Assembly (NCBI RefSeq): GCF_000524195.1
Contig: NW_020170452.1
Coordinates: forward strand, 171,633-235,632
Reading direction: 5' to 3'
From: Echinococcus granulosus
Lineage: Eukaryota; Platyhelminthes; Cestoda; Cyclophyllidea; Taeniidae
Length of the DNA stretch: 64,000 nt
Shown: positions 27,501 through 42,500 of the stretch, piece after piece
Layout: each line of letters starts with the position of its first letter
How positions within the stretch are numbered: the stretch's first letter is position 1
Position numbers and translations under genes: made by a program
Notes under the pieces: generated by a model
What the model was told of the DNA's origin: nothing
What the model saw: the letters and a program-made list of their open reading frames with translations, nothing else
Database searches by the model: none

Positions 27501-30500
27501 ACCCCATCGTGTGGTAAACCCAGCAGAAGACCACATGAAGTGCTTTACACATGGTTTAGTAGGTTCCTCAAGTTATGTGTCTCCAGGTGTCTCGGTCCCT
27601 TCAAAAGTGATTCATTGCCTCATTTCAATCCATTTCTACTGAAGTACTGGTAACAGGAAGGCTCCTTAAGAAAAGGCTGAAATGTTTAGGTCATTGACCT
27701 CCCGGAAGACCTGTACACCCATCGGCTGAGTCTTGTAGCAAAGTACATTAAAAGGTGAAAAGAAATGCATGAATGCGGTGGGCGAGGGCCTGATCCTCAA
27801 ACACTGACTTCATCGCAGTCCTGTGGGGAGTGCGGATTCTTATGACTTGAAAGAGGAGATTCAAGGCTTCCTAGATGATCCGTTTTTAGCAAAAAATCAA
27901 TCAAATGGAAAGGGTGAGTTGAGTCAGACGACCTCCTTGCAGAGGCAAGTGTGACAGCTAATTTTAGGCTCAAATTCAGCGGCAAATTTATACCAACTGG
28001 CCTTGACAAGTGTGTAACTAAGTTCGCTTCATTTAATTATTAAATCACCAGTTTATTTGGCTCCCACACAGTTGGAGCATCACCTTTAAAATGCGAAGTT
28101 TGCTACGCAGTTGAAAAGTCGAAAGAGGTGTTGCAGCAGAGACTGCGTCGGTTTAAACCACGTCAGTCTTTTAATTTAGCGTATATTTGGAGTATAGTCA
28201 AGAGGGTTTACTTAACATTTAACTGAGGAACTAGTTTTCCAAATCGTCAACTATTAACAACTTGGCATAACATTGGCCGTTAGGAGGATCTTGTAATGGG
28301 CTTATCAAGACCAAAAAACGAGGTAGTAAGGGTTAAATAGGCTTTGTTTAAGGGAGGTCAAAACTGGGCCAGAATGACAGACCTACTGCATCAGCCGGAT
28401 CGGAGGAATCCTCCTCAATTGAAGGAGTCGATTTGACTTCATTCATCTGTTCGCCTACATTGAATTGACCCCTCGAGGTGGGGTCAGTCTTTGAACCTGG
28501 GGAAGATGAATTGACACCTCCTCTGGTAGAATTCGCTGTAGGCTTTCCACTACCCTCCTCTTCAGGCAGTGTGCTCAGTGACGGCAAACTAGGCGACTCT
28601 CGCTTCTTTGAATCCCCAAGTAACAATTGTTTGCCAGTGTCTGCCGTCTCGGTGCATTTATTCAATTCCTCCTTCTTCAGTGAATCACACAATTTTGAAT
28701 GTGAAGGAGGGAGGGCCTCTGCATTGTCTCCAAAAATTTCAGCCAAAGATAACCGTTTTGTGGTGCCATCTTTTTCACTCTTTTCTTGACGTGTAGGTGG
28801 CTTTTTAACAATGTCAACTTGAGAGCTGCGTCGAGAACGCATTGAAATAAGATCCACAGCGGAGACCTTATTGCCATCCACTGAACAATTTGGCTTAACT
28901 AATACTTCTTCTCCACCTCCGCTTTGGTTTCCTCCTCCGCCTCCTTTGCCTGATGAAGTCTCGCTCACCAGCTCATTCACCGTTCGCTTGATGCTACTAA
29001 CAACTCGATTTAATGACGACGTGAAATAGGACGACATGTAGGTGCTTTAGAGAGTGACACTGTTTACTGTTGCAGTTGTTCATCTGCAGATTGTTTACTT
29101 CCGCCGCCGAGAAAGGGAGACTAGGGGAAATATTTGCTCTCACTGCATCAACCAATGAACGACAGGATTAGTGCTATCCAATCGCCTTTCAAAATTGTAA
29201 AAATTAAAGCGTTTGTTTTAAAAATGCTACGATAATTTTAACTCGGCTCGGTGGATGTGTAGCAAACACTGTGAGGGGAAGGTGTCTCCGTCTGCCGCTT
29301 AGATGTCTCAAAAATCATGTCAAGAGCGATAAAAAGGAGAGCAAGAGAGAGGAAAAACCGCGAGTATAAGAATTAAGTCTCCGATCAGGTAGGGAAATTA
29401 GGTAGCTAGGAGGAGGCGTTTCCCATTTTACATTTTTCCGTTCGTCCCTCCTTCCACTAACCCCCCCAATCTTCCCCCTACATATTTCCCCATGCACCGC
29501 AAAAGGAAACCTGTAATTCCTTTCTATTAAAAAATTCATTTTTTTTTCAGTCCTAAAGGAATGTGGTATTCATTTACGTAATCTGCTGTAAAGGGGAAAA
29601 GCGTGAGAGATTTGGAGCAAAGTTGGATGCAAAAAATGAAAGGCGGAGTTTTTTTGGGAGCGAACACCCATCCTTCCGGAAACGTGAAATGCTGCATCCA
29701 ACAACTTAGCTGATGCGGAAGAGGAAGGGACAAGAGGTGTGGCGAAACTATTCACCGTAGAGAATGAGAGTAACGAAGCTTAGGGAAAAGTGGAAAAAGT
29801 AAAGTTTTGGGACAATGAAGGAGCTTCAAAGTGCGTTAATCCCTCTCTACGGTACTGCTACTTCCTTTTTCCTAGCTTTGGACTCGGTGGTCATTCCAGC
29901 TTAATCAGTTTAACGTACCTACGGGAGGTAATTCGAGGTTGTCTGCAAAAATAGCTCGGTCGTGAAATATTTAGGAGATCAGGAGATGGATGTATAATAT
30001 TGAAGCAGACTATATTAGACAAAAGACCTATGCATCGGTCCTGCTCAAATCCACTTAAAAATTAACCAGTGACGAAAGGATTTTAGTAGTATTTAGCCCG
30101 TATAATGAAACAAAACACTAAGACGAGAAGGGAAAAAAAAGGATTCAACTTCCAAAGGTAAAGGCGCTATCAAGACAAAGAGTTTCACTTAGAAAGGATT
30201 GTTTGCCGACTGCCTTGTGGTGAGAAGAAATTCACTTATCGTCCACCCAACAGTTCCAAGGCAAGCACCACTTGGCTCGCTGGCTGTGTGTGGAAGATAG
30301 ACTGCCAACAAAGACGCTCACAAGGAATTATTTTCGAGTTCCAGGGCTCAGCAACTGCTACATCGGAGGTCAATTAGTTCATAGATCTCTTCACCCTTAA
30401 AAAAACCCACAACCGTACTTTAGGATGAGAGAGGATGGGCGGGCTGGCGAGGGAGTGGGAGAATCTGCGACATTCCACCCCTATCCGCCTTGTTTCACCC

Positions 30501-33500
30501 AGTAATTGGGTCACTTGTTGGAAAATCGTATCGTCTTACAGGCGAAATAACTGAGTTGGAAAGGAAAAACAGGGCAGGTGTGTCTCAACCTCTTCGGGGG
30601 AAGAGCAAATGTCGGAGCGAGAGGGCGATAGAGCACCGTCGCGAGGGTCAAACCGCAGGCTGAACTTTTCGTATTCATGAAATATCAAAATGACAGATTT
30701 ATCCTTATCAGACACATTTTATCCCCTTATACAAGAGCCTATTCACTTTTCTTTTCCTTTTTTTTTCTTCGCCAGCCTTCATTTTGGACGTTCATTTATC
30801 TTCGTTAGGATAGGGCAATCCAACCACAAAGAACTGCATATCAAGCTCAGAGAGGAAGTGGCTCAGAAGGTATGGAAAACTAAAAGAGACATCGGAGAGA
30901 AAAGAGAGAGACAACTCACCCATAGCAGAGAGCTGGCTGGTGGAGGTGTTGTCCATGTTGCGTAACTCCTCGTCTAATCGCTCCGTTTCGATGGCCAATT
31001 TGTCGAGTTGTGGCTTACGAGCATCCAACTCGATGGCATATTGCTGGAAGGGAAGGGAAGGAGAAATGGGAAAAAATGGGATTGAAGACACGTAGACAAG
31101 CACACACACATCTGCGCATGTACTTACACACACACATACATAACACACGTTGGTTTGCAATCATTCGCGGACAGATATACTTGCCATTGGTAAAAAAGAC
31201 GGCTGCGTGTGTGTGTGTGCGGGTGCTTAGGGAGAGGCAATTGCAGGAACCTGGTGCGTGTAGGTGCACTGGTTTGATGATACATAGTGGGAAAAGGTTG
31301 TAGACATTGGCAAAATTTAGTCTACCGAAGCAATACTGGATTGGTAAATAGAACGTAGGCAAAAGTAAAGAAGTCTGCAGAACGGGGCGAAGAGGCGTGA
31401 AGAGGAATTGGAGGCTAGAAGTGGTTTTACATCGGAATGATGGAACGAGGGAGGCTAAGAAAGTGATTAAAATGCCACCGGTTTGGACTGTGGGTATTTA
31501 GTTGTAGCAAGATTTTATGCACCATTCACTTGGAATTCATTTATCCACCTTTGCACTGCCCTGACATTACGAGCAAGTCCATTCCTTTTCAATCAACTAA
31601 CTCTCCTAAATCCGTCTCGTTTCTATCTGTCCATTCAGCCATGCATCCATCCATCACCTACCCGCCTATTCTTCCAATCATCCATCCTTATCCCGTATCT
31701 ATCCATCCAGTTATCCAACAATTCACTTCGTATTCATCTATCCATTCATCACGTTGCCACCTATCCATCCACCCAGCCATCGTGTATTTATCCATCCCTA
31801 TCCCGTATCCATCCATTCGTCCACACCGCATCAATTTTTGCCATTGTGTATTTGTTTATCCAACTACCCCGTATCCATCCATCCATCTATCCATCCATGC
31901 TTTTTGTATCCATCCATCCATCTATCCATCCATCCATCCATCCAGCCAACCATCTATCCATCTGTCCACGCATTCACCCTGTATCCATGCTTCCATCTTA
32001 ACTGTCATGTCATGTCCGGTAAACGGAGACGGATGTTTGACCACTAAGCGAAGGCTACACGATTCGGTGGAAAAATTTAACCGGTAGATGAGTCACTTAA
32101 TCCACAAATCTCCCACTAAAAACAATTTTTAAAAGAATTAATTATTTTGGCAAAAAAGTGGCCCAATTTTTGGGTTTGTTTAATTGAAGAGAAGGAATTT
32201 CTCCAGGACAACTACTCTCTTTAACAACTTTGTCAGCGACGGATCATTTCACTAATCAGTCGATTATTTTTCTGTGATTTCTTTTTCTCCTCTCCTATAT
32301 GAAAAGCCTCCTTTCACTGTAAATCGTTTCTCAAAGTCATTATAATGCTGTGAGGGATGAAATCTCACCAAAAGGCTCCACAATGTGCCACCCATCTCAC
32401 CACTTCACAGCGTAGACTGGCAATCGTCGGAGTGGAGGTATTTTGCCGCTCCCACCCCTCAACAACCCCATCTCTGTTTTTATACTATTTTTTCGTTTTT
32501 TTTAGCTATTTGGAGGGACAAAATTGTCAAGTCCACCCACAGGGTCTATTGGTTGGCAAGTGGTAGCCTCAAAGCAGTTGTGCTTGGCCATGCCTTAGGA
32601 CTTAGTGAAATGCCTGGAGGAAAAATGAGTTTTCATCGCCAATCTCTAAAAAAAACGATTTAAAAAATCACATTTTCCGTATAAATGAATCAAATTTTAC
32701 CCATTTTAAATGGCAGAATACGAAAGTTTTACCTTTTATGTCAAGGTAACAAGTGGGAGGGCCTACCAGGCCCTTGGGAGGAGGGTTCATCGTAGAGGCG
32801 ATAAAGTGAAGTCTTCTTGCAAACTACTTTAAATCTCTCTGATTTTACTTACAGAAACCATCATGCACCCAGCAATTTTCCCCGTCCCCTTTTTTCTGGT
32901 GATTAGCAAAAAAATGAAGAAAGTTGAGGAGAGATTTGCTGTTGTTGAAGAACATACCTGAAGTTGGATTTGGATGACTGCGGGATAGAGGGACCTCACA
33001 GTATAGGATGATCTATCACCAACGCGATTCTACAGGATAATAAAATGTACTTTTTAAAGGAGAAGATTTATTCGACATCCTCCTCCTACTCTTCACCAAG
33101 GAAAAAAAAAGGGTAAGCTCTTATTTTACCCAACAAAAAAATTGGTCTTTGGGGATGAGAAAAATTAGGCAGGAAACACTGGCAGAAGTGCTTAAATAAG
33201 TTGATTTAACTTGAAATGAGCTAAATAAAACAAAACTTCATTTTTTTTTTTCACGAAACGAAAAAAGGCCTCCTGACAGTCAGTCATGGAGATTAATGTG
33301 TGCTCAAAAAGCGCCGAGAAATTGTCCCTACACTTCCGGTGGAGGGAATGAAGTTGGAACAAGAAAAATTTATGCAGAAATGATTGTATATCACATTTCA
33401 TACTGAGTTCTTTTTTTCAATTTTGTTTTAGAAAAGTACTTCACTTTCGTAGACAAATCTCTGAATGACTTTATAAGCCTAATATACTTTGGCCGCCACC

Positions 33501-36500
33501 TGACCGAGCGCATTCTCGCTCCTACCGATCGGTGCAACATTCCACCGATTAATCGCATGGCCAAATGTTCAAGAGGTCCACTAGTCCACACAACTATGCA
33601 AACGGAATGCGGAGGGCGGAGGGGAGCACTTGAGGTGCCGCCAAGGAGTTCGGAAGAGGGAGAGATCAAAGGGAAAATCTGACACGTATTTCTTGGGGAC
33701 ATAAGTTAGGTATACAGCGTCGGAAGCAAGACCGCCCTTTCTTTATCAACATTAAACCGGTGCGTATGAATTGTGCACAAAGTTGGCAGCATATTTAAAC
33801 ATCTTCTATGACATCCTACAACTTTGAGGATTCGGGATTTCTCGACTTTCGTGACTTTGATATGCCGCTCCTGCTCATGCCACCTTAGTTACGATCAACC
33901 TCACCTGCTACTTAAGGTCAACAGAGGTCACGCTTTTACACCGAATTGTCAATTCGACTTACCTTGATATGAGCTATTACGGCGTCTTGGTTGAAGTCTC
34001 CACCAAGGCATGCCACAGTGGAGTTGAGGTAGCTTGTAACCGTGTCTAACCAAAAGGCAAGTTTTCGTACCGAGGTTTCCAGATTTGTATCCAGCGATGA
34101 CATTGAAGCCTGGTGTACATGAGAAGCTTGCGGTGTCTAGTAAAAAAAAAGGGGGAAGGGGAAGGAAGGAAAGTGTGGATTGAGCGACTCTTTTTTTACA
34201 AGGGATATATGTACGTAAGGCCCTCTCCTTCCACTGACTCGTGGAGTCAATGTCCACTTGTCCCTAAGGCAACATGGTATCTCGTCATGAAGAACACTTT
34301 GTGAGGGAAGAATGCTTAGGAAATGCTAGCAGTCCACATGCTAAGTTTGATACATAATGGGGGAAAAAGTGGGATAAAAACTCACAATCTGCCCAGCTCG
34401 ATCTATTCGAAGGAGGCGACAAACCGACTTCCACTCGGAGAGGCTCTTTTTGATACCCTGCACGACACCAGCATCCAATTGTGGAGTTACGCAGTTACGG
34501 TGTGTAGATTGGAGTGAAAGGCGTGCATCTGACTGATAATTTTCAAACGCCTCTTCAACCGCCTGTAAAGTCTGTCCTGTGCCATTTCCGGTTGGACTGA
34601 ACTCACTCCGTAATTGCTCCTTAATTGCCGAGGACAGAGAGAGAGAGAGAGTTATACGCAGAAGACTGTTTACCAGTAAAGTGTAATTTCTGATAAAGAT
34701 AAAAATGCATATTTCATTGTTTCCTCGATGAGTTACTCATTAAAAGCCTCAAATTAAAAATGGTAGGAGAGCACCGCTGGGCCACCGCTAAAAAAGCATG
34801 AGACAGTACTCATCAAAGAACCATCAAACTTTATGACTTTGGGTAAAAAGGCACAAAATTTGTCCCCGAATCCGCGAGATCTTACAACACCATCTACGGT
34901 AAATAACCAAACCAAGGCGGGGGCGATTTCAGTAATCTCCTTTCTCCCAGGCCGTGTGGATAGGTGGCATTGGCACACATTCCCTTCTCCACAACACAAT
35001 AAATAAGGAATGCTAGGTAGCGGCTGTTTATTCTACCGTCACATTAAGAGTGTTTTCAATGAGTCAGAAGTGCAGTAAATTGTGCTTTTGTTTACATTAC
35101 TTGACTACAAACTGCCCACCAACGTGACTGCCAGGTCTACCGCTACGTAATGTCTTCCGATTAAGGTTGCTCGTGATTTCATTTTTTGCTTTCTTTTCCA
35201 CAAGAAAACAATAACTCTACTTAAAAAATAGCTGGGATTAATATATTGAGCAGTTTGGGTAACAACCCATGCAGGAATTTCTAAATGACCCAATCTTTAT
35301 TGCTTATCCAGTCTTTATCAAAACGAAAAGACAAGGTTAGTTTATTAGTAACAAAAATTCCGCATACTTTAAAATGACTAAGGCATTTTTTTACCATGAT
35401 TTATGATAAATAGAATTAATAAACCCTATTTTTTCAGTATATTCTGATAATCGAATTATGCTGCATTTTGTTCTACTTATTAATATAAGTAGGTGGTCGC
35501 GACAAATGTTGGAAACTAATTGACGTCTCTATGCTATTGGTTTTTTTGTTAAAAGAAGTTTAAAAGCATCATTATCAGTCTGCATTAGTCAAGTTTTACA
35601 TTTAACAATCAAATAAAATGGAAAGCATTCACGTCTTTCCTTTCCCAAGCCAATTGTGTCGAATGTAAATCTTCACTAGTCATTTCCATCAGAGGGACGT
35701 AACTTATTTAGAAAAAAAAAGAATGGCTCCCTCTCAAAGTGACACATCTATCAACCGATGCAGATTTTGTGTTTTAGCCACCTCTCAGAGGTGAATTGCT
35801 CTACTGAAGCGCACCTCCTCCAAATGTCATGCAACAACAAATTTGATTAAAAGCTTCCCCGGTCGTGGAACCGAGTTTACCTTCCTTTGCTAGACCAGAC
35901 AAACTCAGAGCACAGTCAGTAGAAACAGACAGATAGGTGGACGCAAATCTATGCTTTATAATGCAGACACATTTTGTCCATCTCTTTTAATCAAAGCAAG
36001 TCATTGCCAGTCCACTAGTTACTGGGACATCTTCGGGATGAGAGGCCGGAAGAAAAAAAAACATTTAAACATTGCCACTACTACGAAAAAAACTGAATGA
36101 TGGCTCATAAAATGGCAAAAAAAACTGATCGGTTACCCACCAATTCCTTCTTGCACAATGGGGAGTCCAAATTGGGTAAAGACTTTTCCAGTCTCTCCCT
36201 GATTGTCATGATCCACTGAGGTAGCACCTGTTCCTTCTCCTTGCCCACCTCCTCGCCGTCCGAATCCATGAGCATGGCTGCCTCAATAGCCGTGCAGGTG
36301 GACAACCAATCACAGAGTCGAGTTCGACGACGATCTATCATTCCTCTTGCTGCGTCCATACAGGCATGAAGCTCATCAGACGCTTCGTGAAGTTGTCTTT
36401 GCGCCTCCATGTCCTCTAGGCTTGAACTTACCTTCTCAGAGATGGCACACAGTTGAGCTGAACGCCTCTCATGGGTTTTTAGGATGGCGTCCAGTTTCTA

Positions 36501-39500
36501 CAATTCGTAACGTTGCCTGCACTTAAATGGAAGGTGGAATTTTGACATGGAAGCTGGGGTCGGTGTCTTGATCCGAAACACCACAAATACTGCTTCAATT
36601 TTAGCATCATCTGTTCAAATTGGCCTTAATGACAACTGATGGTTGTCACTGGTGACTACAGTGCCGCATTTTAAGCCTGAGTCATCCGGACTAGCATGGA
36701 TTCGGACTCTGTTGAAATCACCTCCATATCTGGAGAGTATAGAGGGCGAGTGAAAGGAGGAGGCAGCACCTCCTCATCGGTAAGTTCTACAGAATGCGAT
36801 TGCGATGATGGACCGAAGGTGGAGGAAGCGGACGGACACGACTCTATCTCTGCCATTCGATGCCTATTAAAAACCACTCGAAGTGACATGAATGCTCCTC
36901 CTAGATCAATGTCTACTCGTTTGCATCAATATACCTTATTCTACTAGCCCTGGAACACCTTCCACAAATTTTATACTCCAATACCATTCTGATATCCTTT
37001 CCTACGTACTCCGAGACGACCTAAGATGTTACTACACAAAACTCCACAACCTACCGCTAGTTCTTGGGACTTCTTTTTAACCCATTTTGAGGACATACGA
37101 ATGGGTCCAGAGGTCCCCGGTGAAAGCCAGAATTGACCGTCCAATTTAGAAATGTAATTGGACGGTGTATCGATGATTGGTATGTGGAGATCATTCTCCT
37201 GCAACCAAGCCAACTCCTCCTTCAGACGGTTGAGACAGGCCTCAAAATCCGTAATTCCAGTGTCCTCGCATTTTTGATTCTGTGTGTTTGGACTGGAAAT
37301 GTAAAGGAAAAAGCCTTTACTTTGTTTTCCAAGAGGGTTTATAGGGAGCTCTGTGTATGTCACTTCTGTCAGATCGGTGATCTGGTCCGTATCCTTGACA
37401 TCACCTCCAAATATCTGTATTCTGTCACGTCTTAAAAGCAACTTAAACCCCACGCACGATTATAAGCCTGTCATTGTGAAATAGATCGTTAAAAACTACG
37501 CCATTTATGGAGCATGCGAAAATCGCTGGAAAATCCAAATGAAAATACCCACAAATGACCTAAAACGGGTGCACCATGGTGTTTACAAGTGAATTTTATG
37601 ACTTGTCATGCATTTCTAGTGCCTGTCAAGGCCACGTGTGCTCTATGATCTCTAGCCCATAGCCTAGAGGTTGGTTGCAACTCCATGGAGGACTCGGAGG
37701 GCTACATTGATGAGAGAAAGGGAGACACAAAAGCGACAACTATGCCAAAATCTGTGACGCATTATCAGAGGAGTTAAGTTTGTGTCGGTTTTTGACACGT
37801 CCTCCAAACCCGAGGTCCCCGCAGAAGACTTACTAACCCTAATGCGATTGATTTTAGGAGACACTACTATCAAAAGTTATAAGTAGACATACCCTCCGGT
37901 CTTGGGTACCCCTTTCCCCCTCAAATGCATTCTCCTCGGATTTTTGAGTACTTCACCTCAGATAAGGAGTCGTCACAACACATTAGCCTGTCTTGCTGAT
38001 AGACCTCCACCGACGAAGTGGGAGAGACACCTGTCTAGACGGTGTGACCCAATGACCCCGCCTCCACATTCGCTTGTCCTACTGCACCCCACCAATATAC
38101 CGTTCTTCTTATTACCGCCTCAAAAAAAACTTTCAAGAACTATTTGAGAAAGATTTTGGAGATATTTATAAAGTGGAGGAAAGAAAAAGTTAAAAGAAAT
38201 TTAGTATGTCTTACAATGTTGTTTCCTGGAGTCCCTCCGAATCACTGGACGAGTCTGACTTGGATGGGGCTTGGTAATCGTCAATTCCGGTGGCATCAAT
38301 TCGTAGATTTGGCGGCAGGAAGCTTTCAATTGAATACTTCTTTGATAGTCCACGCAGATCCTCAACTAAGGTGTTAAATGTCTCATTGACAAATGTAATA
38401 TCGTCGTGAAGGGTGGATTCCACTCTCAGTGGACGGCGGGAACAACGTTTGTCAAAAACAGGTTGAAGGTACAGATCGGCGTCTAGTCCATTGCCAATCT
38501 CACCACTCTGAGCTTTCCAAACAATCCTGCTGCCCAAGCGTTGAAGGGTTAGAACAGAGGAGCAGAGATTCACTGCGTAGTCCTAGCGAAGAAAAATCGA
38601 GACTGTGAGATGGGGACACAGAGAGAAAATCTCTAGATGGATGCTTAGAAAGCATAACCTCAAGTGTTAAGGGGAGGACTTAATGTAGAAGACATTGAAG
38701 AAGTGTTTGGAAAGTTGAGTACTTGTAAAGGCTACAAAATTCCCACATACCCGTGCAGATCCAACACTGACTTCCGCACTGCCTTGATCCTCCTTAGGTA
38801 GACGATCCAGCTGAAGCATCTCAATCTGGTGCTTCTGTCGAATGGCCTCGTTCATGAAGGACTGCCAGAGGTTAGCATACTCTTGCCAGTAGCTAAAAGA
38901 AGTTGTAGGTAAAGCTGCTTCTTTTGTGCGATTATTGACTGCCTCTTAAGAGCCTCAGTAGACAAAAACCCACCACTGCTCGGCTGTTGCATCAGAAAGA
39001 ACGTAAACAGCGCAATTTGTTCCTCCGCCCTATGAGTATTCTATAGCCGTTTTATTGTTTTACGGTCAGCCAATTCGTTTACGACGCGATTTGGCGCACC
39101 ACTTTCTTACAAACCGATGAAGAACATCTGTCACATATGAGTGACACTGGCGGGAAATATTTTAGGAGGGTTAGAGATTTTTAAATTCTTTTCTAAATTC
39201 AACAACAAATTGTAAGAAATTGTTATCTTCAACTGTCTGACTATGACATCTGTATTTCTATATTTTTTTTTCTCTTGAAACCGAACGAAATAGGTAATAC
39301 TAACTCACGGTCTACAAAGATGGAATTCATTGCAGTAGGCGTTGAGTCGTCCCTTCTGAGTCTCTAGCACAGCGTCAAGCCAAAGAGTGGTTGCTAGGAG
39401 TTCATTTTCACCCTCATTTTCAACTGATACTGGGGGTTGACCAGTTTTGCAATTAATCAAGCTGTTGGTTGCTTTCGAAGCGGCTTCTTGGGCGAGAATA

Positions 39501-42500
39501 AAGTACTGATCCAAGCTCTGAAATGCAGAAAATGCCAAAAGTTACGCCCAAAATCCAAATAATCGCCTACCGTGTGGCCTACAAAAACAAATGCTACACC
39601 AATGGAATATGGATGGATGGATGAGGCCATCAAGACCTACCTGAATCTGGCTAGACAATTCATGCGTAGGAATGCTCTGACAGGAGTGCAACTCGTCCTG
39701 GATCTCATTCAACTGGGTCACAAATTGTTGTAAACATTCCCGAAAAGGTATTAATTTGGCCAGAAGATCTGTGGAATGATTGGATGCTGCTAAACGACGC
39801 GCGGTTTCAGCATGTTCTCCTTCTTCTAGCCGCACCCTATCCTGCGTGAGATTCCAGTTGTAGGTATCCTCCAGTTGTGTTATGTAGGTCAAGCAGGCCT
39901 GACGATCACTGTTGGTCGGTAGTCTCTACAATCAGTAAGAATTACAAAGAACAATAACACATTCAAGGGGAATGTAAAGGTAGTTTACATGTCACCTCAC
40001 CTCCCAAACGTTGTTGGGTTGTAAGAGCATCTCTGACAAACTTCATGTTCTAGAAGAAATTTCATGTACCCCCTGACCTCACTTAACGTGGCACAGACCA
40101 GCAAATTCTACTATTAAACCACCTCTCCTCATCCCTCAAGGAGTTGGACGAACATCTGATCCCATCCAACGTAACTCCACAGACCAGCGGAGTCTTGTCC
40201 GCAAAAGCCAAGAAGCCGACAACTTCCATCTCCCATCTACTCTATTTCCTGTGTGATTATTTAACCATCTGGTGACACCAAAAGTAGTAGTTATCCTTTC
40301 TAGTCGTTTGTCGCTGCCCCCTCTCCCATTCTTAGGTCTAATAACGAATAAAGGATCTTCCTGAAGGTGATACACACTTGATCACCAAAATCAAGGCGTC
40401 TGGACCACTTCTGGACTGTCCGTGCTACAACCGCTCAGACGCGCCCACCCTTAACAAATGTCTGCTGAACCACACTGACAACTCAACCAACTTTTGATCG
40501 CCTGATACTTTTAAAAATGTATAAATTATTACAAAGAATCACCTCATATTTGGAGAGTGCGGTATCGGCGGTCTTCAGAAGCTCCGCTAACTGTCTGAAC
40601 TGTTCAAGCTCCCAGGACATATTACTCCTCGAGTCAGACCATAGTTTCTGCGAAGTGAAGAGGCAAGTCAGTAGGCGCTGAACAACTTTTGGCCATCGTT
40701 AAAAAGGTACTTTTAATTCACCTGAACTTTTAGGACAATTTTTTTGTCCTCTTGAGAAAGTTCCTCGGCAGCCTTCAATATGTCCTTCAGTCGGGACTCC
40801 AGGTACTGTGACTGTAGTCTGAAGTACTAGACCATGCAGAAATTTGGGAGGAGTTACTACGGAGCAACCCGTTAAAGGTCTCTTTCACATTTAAAAATTG
40901 ATTAAAATAAAGGCGATTAGCCAATCAGATACGAGTGAGCCGGGATTGCTCAGACAGTGACCTTGAGACAAAATTTGGCAGATTAAGAAACTCAAGAGAG
41001 AGAAGACGGCGTATTTTATGTGCCCAGGACTTTGCAGAAACCTCTGAGACTAGTCTCTTTACAAGTGCAGCATATTTCAAAGCCAAGCACACAGGTGACC
41101 TTATGAAGAGAAGAAAGAAAGGAGTTACGCAACAACCCGCACATCAAAGTGTGCTAACGGAATGCATAAAAAGATTTTCCTAGCAGTGCTTTCAAAAATG
41201 AAAAGAAAAAGAAGAAAATGATGGTATTTTGCGCACTGCATTAGCATTTAGGATGTAGGTGTGTGGGAGGAAGAAGGACTTTGATTCGTCCTTAAAATTA
41301 TAAAATCGTGGGAAAAGAAGCACCACAAGCTAACTGTACAAGCACGATTTTGGAGACGGTGAGAGCGTGGATGAGGGGAGGAGAGAGGAGGCTAGAGAAG
41401 CAGGTTCCGGAGTTAGGAGTTAGAGTTAACTTTCAAATTAGAAGGGCTCACCTGCTCGAAGAAATTCAAGTAAACCTAAATAGTTATAAGTAGTATCGGG
41501 GATCCCTCAAATTTTATCTTAGAAGGGGGATAAAGCAAGTTAAAGTGAGGCAAAAGCGGGGGCTGTAATCTTACCTCAATTTTCTTTCGGATCTTTGCAA
41601 TTGTCGTTTGTAACGGTTCCACTGACTCCTTATCTCTCTGTGACCTGGCTGATTGATCCAAGTTGACACAGAACTTGTTGAAGGTAACAAGATCTTCAAA
41701 GAACGCTACCATTTCTGAAGTCAGCTGGTTTGATCTTGTATACAAGGTGGAGAGCAATTGTTCTGGAGCTCCATTTTTGGCCTCGCTTACATCCACCTTG
41801 GCTGGAGGCTTCTAAAATGAGGTAGGTGTCCCCTGAACCCATCATTTTGAGGTACTGCATTCAAATGGTACCGAGATTTGAAGGCTTTTAAGTTTAAAAT
41901 GAAAACCACGGACTGTAGGAAGTGGCATTTGTGTTACCGAACCCTTGATTAGCTTGTGAAGCAACGACGGCCTACTTGTCTCGGTGGAAGACTTCAGGTG
42001 CGGTACACTAGGCTCATAGGCCTGCCAATGACAATCCCGATCGTAGTGGATCCCATTCCAGTCTGTAAAACATCTAAGATTGGATAGGCGACGCTTATCT
42101 GCCACGAGATATAAAAGTGGTAAAAATTTCCTTTGAAATATGGGATAAATCCACAGATAGGCGCTGTAGTAGCTTTCCTCATCGCCTGTTCTATGATTGG
42201 TCGGTCATACTGACCAACTTGTCTATGCAAGTGCTGAAACTCACTTCTCGGGACTTTTATCAAACCCAGGGATTCCACTATGGCCCAAAAGCCAGCTTAA
42301 CCAACTAACCTGAGTACTCTCCAAGCAGGTAGCTGGTTGTTGAGGTACAATCCTAATCTCGGTGGCTTCTGTCGCTGAGCTTTCATTGGACTCAGCGACT
42401 AGGCCATTGACCTGTGCCCGAAATGCATTCCTGGCCGCAAAGGCCTTGTCAATCACTCGACGCACATCGGCGATTGTACTATTGAGACCCTCTGTTGGAG

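Noticed and set aside
31483..32087. Three overlapping plus-strand frames of 97-185 codons rich in IHPS
   Set aside because: All arise from the (ATCC)n minisatellite, which is open in every frame; no domain or splice context.
36671..36889. 72-codon minus-strand Ser/Glu/Pro-rich frame
   Set aside because: The available acceptor starts in phase 2 while exon 34 ends in phase 0, and exons 34 and 35 already join in phase.
41842..42278. Overlapping minus-strand frames of 87 and 94 codons between exons 26 and 27
   Set aside because: Exons 26 and 27 are already in phase, and neither frame resembles a spectrin repeat. A decayed repeat fragment is possible but unproven.
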